Of a DNA stretch of 64,000 bases, positions 59,242 to 64,000 are shown one piece after another; positions within the stretch are counted from its first letter, which is position 1, and every line of letters starts with the position of its first letter. Below the pieces are notes generated by a model. The model saw only the letters and a program-made list of their open reading frames with translations. It was not told the DNA's origin and did not search any database. Where the stretch lies: positions 1 through 64,000 of the forward strand of contig CAJTKA010000016.1 of assembly GCA_910576815.1 (NCBI GenBank). The letters are read 5' to 3'. The translations under genes and the position numbers were made by a program. Source of the stretch: an uncultured Lachnospiraceae bacterium (GTDB lineage: Bacteria; Bacillota; Clostridia; Lachnospirales; Lachnospiraceae).

Positions 59242-59802
59242 ATGGATAATATCCTACATTTTACCACCCGAGAAGAATTTAGAAACTGGCTTTCCGAGAA
59301 CTGTCTCTCAGAAGACGGCGTCTGGCTCCTATTTGGCAAGGCGGACGGTCCAAAAACCCTGAAAGCCGGGGAAGCTCTGGAAGAAGCCCTCTGCTTCGGC
59401 TGGATCGACGGACAGATGCAGAGCATCGACGTGAAAAGTTATCAGAAATATTTTTCGAAACGCCGCGAAAACAGCAAGTGGTCGGAGAAGAACAAGGCGC
59501 TGGTCAAAGAACTGGAAGAACGGGGCATTATGACCGACTTCGGCAGGAAGAAAATCGAGGAGGCGAAGCAGAACGGTCAGTGGGACAAGCCAAAACCCGC
59601 GGCAGTTACGGAGGAGCAGATTGAAATGCTCTCCGCCCTGTTGAAAGAATACGAGCCAGCCTTCACAAACTTTCAGGCAATGTCCCCTTCCGTGAAGAAA
59701 ACATACACGAAAGCGTATCTCGACGCCAAGACAGATGCCGGACGGGAAAAGCGAATCGCGTGGATGGTGGACAGGCTGAATCGGAATCTGAAGCCGATGT
59801 AG
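59242..59802 (+). CDS. YdeI/OmpD-associated family protein
   Basis: 186 residues. LHFTTREEFRNWLSENCLSE and EALEEALCFGWIDGQMQSID are family hallmarks, and the C-terminal MSPSVKKTYTKAYLDAKTDA is the usual bacteriocin-protection YdeI end. Function is uncertain; some members protect against antimicrobial peptides. ACAAGGAGACCAC precedes the start. A HAD gene follows after 56 bases. Confidence 0.82.
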   Translation: MDNILHFTTREEFRNWLSENCLSEDGVWLLFGKADGPKTLKAGEALEEALCFGWIDGQMQSIDVKSYQKYFSKRRENSKWSEKNKALVKELEERGIMTDFGRKKIEEAKQNGQWDKPKPAAVTEEQIEMLSALLKEYEPAFTNFQAMSPSVKKTYTKAYLDAKTDAGREKRIAWMVDRLNRNLKPM

Positions 59803-59858
59803 TTCATTATGACCTGAAAAATGTTGCTACATATACACTCACAGAGGGAGCCAAAATT

Positions 59859-60368
59859 ATGTCAAACGTTTTATTCCTGGACATCGACGGCGTGCTCAAT
59901 TCTAATTTTTGGAATGAGAACCACCAGACAGAAATCAGTGACGGCACATTGATTGATGAGGAAAAAATCAAACTGCTAGCACGTTTGGTAAAAGAGACGG
60001 ATGCGAAAATCATTCTTCATTCCGGCTGGCGTTTTTGGTTTGACGCCGAATTAAAACCGCTATGCACAGAAGCGCGGAAACTGGCGGAGCTATTAGCAAA
60101 AGAAAACTTGTATATAAGCGGGGTAACCCCGGATCTGACCACAGAAGAAATCAGAAAAACAAAGAAGTTCAGTCTGGTAAAGGCCGACGAGATTCTGTCG
60201 TGGATAGGTTTACATAATGATGTTACGGCATGGGTCGTTCTCGACGATCTTGATTTGCATAATGATCAGGTCAGACAGCATCAGGTGAAAACGGACCCGA
60301 CCACAGGACTGACACTGAAGGATGTAGAACAGGCTGTGAAAATTCTGACTGGTAATCTAAAATTGTGA
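59859..60368 (+). CDS. HAD-domain protein (PF18143-like nucleic-acid-repair type)
   Basis: 169 residues from the ATG at 59859, after GAGGGAG. It starts MSNVLFLDIDGVLNSNFWNE, the HAD motif I with DxDGV, followed by KIILHSGWRFWF (motif II serine region) and VLDDLDLHNDQV (motif IV). This short HAD type occurs fused to RNA repair enzymes elsewhere; alone, its substrate is unknown. It overlaps the next gene region by a few bases. Confidence 0.72.
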   Translation: MSNVLFLDIDGVLNSNFWNENHQTEISDGTLIDEEKIKLLARLVKETDAKIILHSGWRFWFDAELKPLCTEARKLAELLAKENLYISGVTPDLTTEEIRKTKKFSLVKADEILSWIGLHNDVTAWVVLDDLDLHNDQVRQHQVKTDPTTGLTLKDVEQAVKILTGNLKL

Positions 60369-60388
60369 ATGGGAGAAACCAAGTAACT

Positions 60389-61063
60389 ATGAAAACAGTA
60401 GTTTTTGATTTGGGCGGAACAATAATGCAGTATGTCGGAATGCCTTATTCGTGGGTGGATTTCTACTATAAAGGATTTGAATCAATTATTCAGAAATACA
60501 ATATCAACATCTCACAAGAGATTATAGGAAATTCAGTGCAAATGTTAAAGGAATTTAACCCACGCATTAGTGGTCGGGAGATTGAGTATTCCCCAGAGTA
60601 TATTTTCACAAAAGTATTGGAACCGTGGCATATAGATATCGCGCTCCAAAGCTGTATAGAAATTTTCTGGAATGGATTACAGTTGAAGGCTGAAATATAT
60701 CCGGAAACAACAAATATATTACATACGCTTAAGGAAAGGGGATATGCGATAGCTGCATTGACTGATTTACCCTGTGCAATGCCCGATGAAATTTTCAAAC
60801 GGGATATTTCAGAATTATTGGGTTATTTTGATTATTATGTCTCCTCCTCTGTTTCGGGATATCGAAAGCCGAACTGCAGAGGATTACAAATGATTGCCGA
60901 AAAATTCACCATACCAATCACAGAATTGATTTTTATTGGGGATGAAGAAAAGGATAGGAAAACCGCTTACAATGCTAATTGTAAATTTATCCGGGTACAG
61001 CACGCAAGAAAGGAAACGGATAGCATTAACAATTTGTATGAACTATTAGAAGTATTGCCCTAA
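60389..61063 (+). CDS. HAD-family hydrolase (phosphatase-like)
   Basis: 224 residues from the ATG at 60389. Motif I is VVFDLGGTIMQYVG, where the usual second aspartate is replaced by glycine (DLGGT, as in some phosphoglycolate-phosphatase-like proteins); motif II IAALTDLPCAMP, motif III RKPNCRGLQMIAEK, motif IV FIGDEEKDRKTAYNANCKFI. The region is AT-richer than its neighbours, so the gene may be a recent arrival. A hairpin terminator follows at 61153. Confidence 0.78.
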   Translation: MKTVVFDLGGTIMQYVGMPYSWVDFYYKGFESIIQKYNINISQEIIGNSVQMLKEFNPRISGREIEYSPEYIFTKVLEPWHIDIALQSCIEIFWNGLQLKAEIYPETTNILHTLKERGYAIAALTDLPCAMPDEIFKRDISELLGYFDYYVSSSVSGYRKPNCRGLQMIAEKFTIPITELIFIGDEEKDRKTAYNANCKFIRVQHARKETDSINNLYELLEVLP

Positions 61064-61152
61064 TACTCTTTTACAATTTTGCACCCATTGGGGGAAATTT
61101 TAAAGCAGTATTAAAAACTCATGCTTTTTATACATTTATTCCTTTTCCAAAA

Positions 61153-61178
61153 AGTTGACGCAGGATGTCAGCTTTTTT
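61153..61178 (+). terminator. Rho-independent terminator after the HAD gene
   Basis: AGTTGAC (61153-61159) pairs with GTCAGCT (61167-61173) with one G-T pair, followed by TTTTTT. Confidence 0.65.
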
Positions 61179-61223
61179 GTGTTATCCTATCAGCAAACAG
61201 GCTGTAAAAAGGAGCATGGAGAT

Positions 61224-61817
61224 ATGAATATAAAAACGGAACTTGAAACAAAATTAAGTACGGCAAGCGGCATCTATCTAAACAATATTGAAATTGACCC
61301 GCCCACAATCAAGGCAATTATGATCAATGAAGTCGTCCCCTCCGACCCCATACAGGATTTTTACGGAGCCGCCGACGCCGATTATCTGAAAACAACGATA
61401 CCCCTTTTCCAGATGGCAGGGGCGAAGGTCACTTCCATACAGGACATATTGCAAAAGGGAATCTATATCACAAACGCCGTAAAAACACCTAAGTCAGAAT
61501 ACAACATTGATAAGGGCAGCATCGAGAACAGCCTGCCTTACCTGGAAGCGGAGCTTTCGCTGCTCCCCAACGTAAAGGTGATTATGCTTATGGGCGATGT
61601 GGCAAAGAAAGCTTTTAACATGATTACGAAAAAGGCATCAAAGAAAAATGCGGTGCCCGCCGTTTCCACCTACAAACTGCGAAACAGCGAAATCTATTAT
61701 GAAGGGATACGGATCATGCCGTCCTACATTATGACTGGTGGAAATATCCTGATCGAAAAGTCAAAAGTGTCGATGGCGGCAGAGGACATTTCCACTATGT
61801 TGGAAATCATCAGGTAG
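61224..61817 (+). CDS. Uracil-DNA-glycosylase-superfamily-like protein
   Basis: 197 residues from the ATG at 61224 after GGAG. KAIMINEVVPSDPIQDFYGA resembles the motif 1 region of UDG-like folds, and YITNAVKTPKSEYNIDKGSI with VKVIMLMGDVAKKAFNMI the later core motifs. C-terminal TYKLRNSEIYYEGIRIMPSY contains the late motif. Whether it removes uracil or only shares the fold is unclear. A terminator follows at 61838. Confidence 0.62.
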   Translation: MNIKTELETKLSTASGIYLNNIEIDPPTIKAIMINEVVPSDPIQDFYGAADADYLKTTIPLFQMAGAKVTSIQDILQKGIYITNAVKTPKSEYNIDKGSIENSLPYLEAELSLLPNVKVIMLMGDVAKKAFNMITKKASKKNAVPAVSTYKLRNSEIYYEGIRIMPSYIMTGGNILIEKSKVSMAAEDISTMLEIIR

Positions 61818-61837
61818 TCTCGCGCCATAACAGAGAC

Positions 61838-61864
61838 AGCCTGACCACGCCACCAGGCTTTTAG
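61838..61864 (+). terminator. Terminator after the UDG-like gene
   Basis: AGCCTG (61838-61843) pairs with CAGGCT (61854-61859), followed by TTTAG. It lies 21 bases beyond the stop. Confidence 0.55.
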
Positions 61865-61900
61865 CTAATATATTAACCATTATGATACTCAATGTATAGT

Positions 61901-61932
61901 GAAACAGGCAGCACAACCGCGCCGCCTGTTTC
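61901..61932. other. Nine-base-pair inverted repeat between convergent genes
   Basis: GAAACAGGC (61901-61909) pairs perfectly with GCCTGTTTC (61924-61932). It lies between the convergent UDG-like and oleate hydratase genes and may serve as a terminator for the latter, although no T run follows on the minus strand. Confidence 0.45.
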
Positions 61933-61942
61933 CAGTCTTTTC

Positions 61943-61973
61943 TTCAAAACTCTCCCATTGTAGTATAGTTTTA
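61943..61973 (-). repeat. Stop-codon-linked dispersed repeat, copy 3
   Basis: On the minus strand the repeat begins at the TAA stop of the oleate hydratase gene: AAACTATACTACAATGGGAG then AGTTTTGAAG. The AACTAT...GAGAGTTTTG frame matches copies 1 and 2 (GTAGAGTTTTG there); the outer part beyond TTTTG differs. Confidence 0.5.
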
Positions 61974-63998
61974 CATCCACTCTTTCAAAACACCCTGATC
62001 CCGCATCACCTTCTCCACTGCTGTGCCTTTCACCAGCTTCAGTAGAAGCTTCTTCACCGGGTTCAGTGGTCCCAGATTGATTTCAAGCGGGGACTTGCCG
62101 TCCATCAGCTTCACGCTGCTGGAGAGAAGCTCCCTGATATCGTAAACGCTGCCCCACACTTCCGGCACGCCCCTGTCCACGCCGAGCAGCCCGTAAACGG
62201 CTTCCATAGCGGTTCTGACAGAATACTCTGTGGTGAACACGGTGTCTCTCGGGGTCTGTGCAAACTGGCCAAGGAACGCGAAATTCACGCAGCCGTCGGG
62301 AATCACGTCAGGCCTGTCGCCCGCTGTTCTCGGCATGAAGAATGCGGTAATATAAGGCATCATGGTAGGCACGCACACTGCGCTCTTCTCTGCAAGTTCG
62401 TCAATTTCCTCCACCGGCACGCCCAGATGGTAGAGCCACTCCTGGGTGATTTCCTTGCCGGTACAATCCTTCATGGGCTTTTTCACATAATCGCCCTCCA
62501 CGTCCGTAAACAGACCGTACACCCAGACGCAGACTTTCTTCTTATCCTGCTCTTTGAACTGCCCCTGTCTGTTGATGGTCCAGCTAAGGAGCCATGAGGA
62601 ATCCTGGCAGCTCACGATACCACCGGTCACCACCTTGCCGCTTCTCGGGTCGCGCTTGCAGATTGCCTCGATATAAGGAAGGATCTTGTCATCCAGCGTG
62701 GTGACAGTCGCGGACTCCCAGTTTGTCTTCGCCACGTCGGAACAGAACTTCTCGGGACGCCCGAAGGAAGGATCCTGCTTCGCAATATTTTTCCAGAGGC
62801 TCCAGCAGCCGCTTGTGCGCACCTCCGCGTCCCCGTTGGGCGCGTGATTCTGGTCGCCGTAAATCGTCCCTTCCGTACAGCTGCCGTTGGTCACGAAGAC
62901 AAGGTCGTTTTCGGTTAACATAATACCTTTTTCCACACCTTTCACCTTGCACTCGATGGCCTTGGCTATCTTTTTATCTCCTTCAAAATCGAAGATCACG
63001 TTGGTCACTTCGGTGTTAAACTGGAAGTCAACGCCCGCTGCCTCCAGATACTTCTGCATGGGCAGGATCAGTGACTCATACTGATTGTATTTCGTAAATT
63101 TCAGGGCGCTGAAATCTGGCAGTCCCGCGATATGGTGGATGAAGCGCTGGAAATAAAGCTTCATCTCCAATGCACTGTGCCAGTTCTCGAAAGCAAACAT
63201 GGTGCGCCAATACAGCCAGAACGTGGAGTCAAACACTTCCTCATCGAACACGTCCTCGATGGTCTTGTCGTAGAGGTCCTCATCCTTTGTCATAAAGAGC
63301 TTCATGATCTCCATACAGCCCTTTTGACTTAAATTGAATTTGCCGTCCGTGTGGGCGTCCTGCCCCCTGTTTACCGTGGCACGGCAGAGGGAATAGTTCG
63401 GATCCTCCTTGTTCAGCCAGTAATATTCGTCCAGCACCGACACGCCCGGCGTCTCGATGGAAGGAATGCTGCGGAACAAATCCCACAGGCATTCGAAATG
63501 GTTCTCCATCTCTCTGCCGCCGCGCATCACATACCCCCTATTCGGGTCGTTTATGCCGTCGCAGGCGCCGCCCGCAATGTCCATGGATTCTAAAATATGA
63601 ATATGGCTGCCGGGCATCTGTCCGTCGCGGACCAGAAAACAGGCCGCCGCCAGGGAGGCAAGACCGCTGCCCACGATATAGGCGTTTTTCTCGTCAACCC
63701 CATCCGGTTTTTTCGGCGTTGCAAATGCCTCGTAGTTACCGTTGCTGTAATAAATACCCTTGCTGTTTTTATCGTACCGTCCAAGCTCCGTGTTGCGATA
63801 GTCCAGCTCCGTATATTTTCTCCTACGGCGCTTTTCGTCTGCAGAAAGTTCCTCCCCACTCTCCAATCCGTCTTCCGCCTGTCCAGACGCGGATCCTACT
63901 TGTGCTTTCTTCTGCAAGGTTTTCGCCGCCAGCGCCGCGCCCGCTCCTGCTGCCGCCACAGCCGCCACGCCAAGTCCGATGTTTTTCTTATTTGCCAT
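61971..63998 (-). CDS. ohyA: Oleate hydratase (FAD-dependent)
   Basis: 675 residues, about 80 longer than typical family members. The enzyme adds water to the double bond of oleic and linoleic acid, a fatty-acid detoxification reaction in gut bacteria. The FAD-binding site is AYIVGSGLASLAAACFLVRD with GGACDGINDPNRGYVMRGGR; EMENHFECLWDLFRSIPSIE and MFAFENWHSALEMKLYFQRF are family markers. An N-terminal extension carries an Ala/Gly-rich hydrophobic segment (about 8-26) and a charged linker, which could fix the protein at the membrane. The start is at 63998 and is preceded by the window edge. Confidence 0.93.
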   Translation of the reverse strand: MANKKNIGLGVAAVAAAGAGAALAAKTLQKKAQVGSASGQAEDGLESGEELSADEKRRRRKYTELDYRNTELGRYDKNSKGIYYSNGNYEAFATPKKPDGVDEKNAYIVGSGLASLAAACFLVRDGQMPGSHIHILESMDIAGGACDGINDPNRGYVMRGGREMENHFECLWDLFRSIPSIETPGVSVLDEYYWLNKEDPNYSLCRATVNRGQDAHTDGKFNLSQKGCMEIMKLFMTKDEDLYDKTIEDVFDEEVFDSTFWLYWRTMFAFENWHSALEMKLYFQRFIHHIAGLPDFSALKFTKYNQYESLILPMQKYLEAAGVDFQFNTEVTNVIFDFEGDKKIAKAIECKVKGVEKGIMLTENDLVFVTNGSCTEGTIYGDQNHAPNGDAEVRTSGCWSLWKNIAKQDPSFGRPEKFCSDVAKTNWESATVTTLDDKILPYIEAICKRDPRSGKVVTGGIVSCQDSSWLLSWTINRQGQFKEQDKKKVCVWVYGLFTDVEGDYVKKPMKDCTGKEITQEWLYHLGVPVEEIDELAEKSAVCVPTMMPYITAFFMPRTAGDRPDVIPDGCVNFAFLGQFAQTPRDTVFTTEYSVRTAMEAVYGLLGVDRGVPEVWGSVYDIRELLSSSVKLMDGKSPLEINLGPLNPVKKLLLKLVKGTAVEKVMRDQGVLKEWM

Positions 63999-64000
63999 AA

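Noticed and set aside
1..64000. tRNA or rRNA genes
   Set aside because: I looked for cloverleaf-like clusters and rRNA signature stretches in the intergenic regions and saw none; a tRNAscan/Infernal run would settle it.

Overview
The window looks like the chromosome of a gut-type Lachnospiraceae (Clostridia, Bacillota). I infer this from the gene families: a sugar-binding-domain diguanylate cyclase, GH94/GH53/GH51 enzymes with AraC regulators, a CD1871A-type CXXC microprotein, DUF6171, Rpn/PD-(D/E)XK genes, and a Tn4451-like mobilizable element with tnpV/tnpW and MobQ relaxase. Ribosome binding sites are strong GGAGG types. I saw no tRNA, rRNA or CRISPR array. Nothing was searched against a database; family names come from recognised sequence features.

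Layout. 0-2.5 kb: a methyltransferase remnant and a diguanylate cyclase. 2.6-7.1 kb: a lantibiotic-immunity-type ABC exporter (ATPase, two permeases) with a NisRK/SpaRK-like two-component system and no biosynthetic genes. 7.0-9.3 kb: a minus-strand operon GNAT - HD hydrolase - aroA. 9.5-11.5 kb: a redox trio (TlpA-like lipoprotein, CXXC microprotein, NapH-like iron-sulfur membrane protein). 11.5-14.2 kb: scrap heap of an Rpn remnant, the 3' end of an amylosucrase-like GH13 gene and an intact Rpn-type gene. 14.2-28.4 kb: the mobilizable element, carrying replication genes, MobQ relaxase with a recognisable oriT, sigma-like factors, and an AT-richer bacitracin-type (BceRS-BceAB) cargo with a 43-residue membrane protein and a frameshifted metallophosphoesterase. 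Its serine recombinase keeps only its C-terminal part.

28.4-33.2 kb: a raffinose-type operon taken apart by deletions. The alpha-galactosidase lacks its last residues at the element junction, the GH13 gene on the far side lacks its first two thirds, and the binding protein and AraC regulator are fused head to head with both N-termini lost; only the two permeases look whole. 33.3-44.7 kb: carbohydrate genes (two GH94 phosphorylases, AraC, MATE, GH53 galactanase, GH51 arabinofuranosidase), suggesting use of beta-glucosides and arabinogalactan. 45-51.7 kb: amidotransferase, DUF2974 hydrolase / nucleoid-associated protein / unknown operon, AGCS symporter, iron-sulfur aldo-keto reductase, ZIP transporter. 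51.7-57.3 kb: a 1726-residue secreted CAP/Ig-like protein coupled to an MmcQ-type gene. 57.6-64 kb: glutamine synthetase, YdeI, two HAD proteins, a uracil-DNA-glycosylase-like protein and oleate hydratase.

The most interesting signal is not a protein. Three unrelated genes (immunity permease at 4236, GH94 phosphorylase at 36239, MmcQ-like gene at 57258) carry the same RNA architecture just upstream of their ribosome binding sites: an AT-rich hairpin, then a hairpin with an ATTTGTG/CACAAAT stem whose loop pairs with a 7-base segment ending 0-5 bases before the Shine-Dalgarno sequence. The two long copies also share a third hairpin, and base changes between them are compensated in the stems and the pseudoknot. 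A second dispersed repeat, in three copies, starts at the stop codon of three unrelated minus-strand reading frames.
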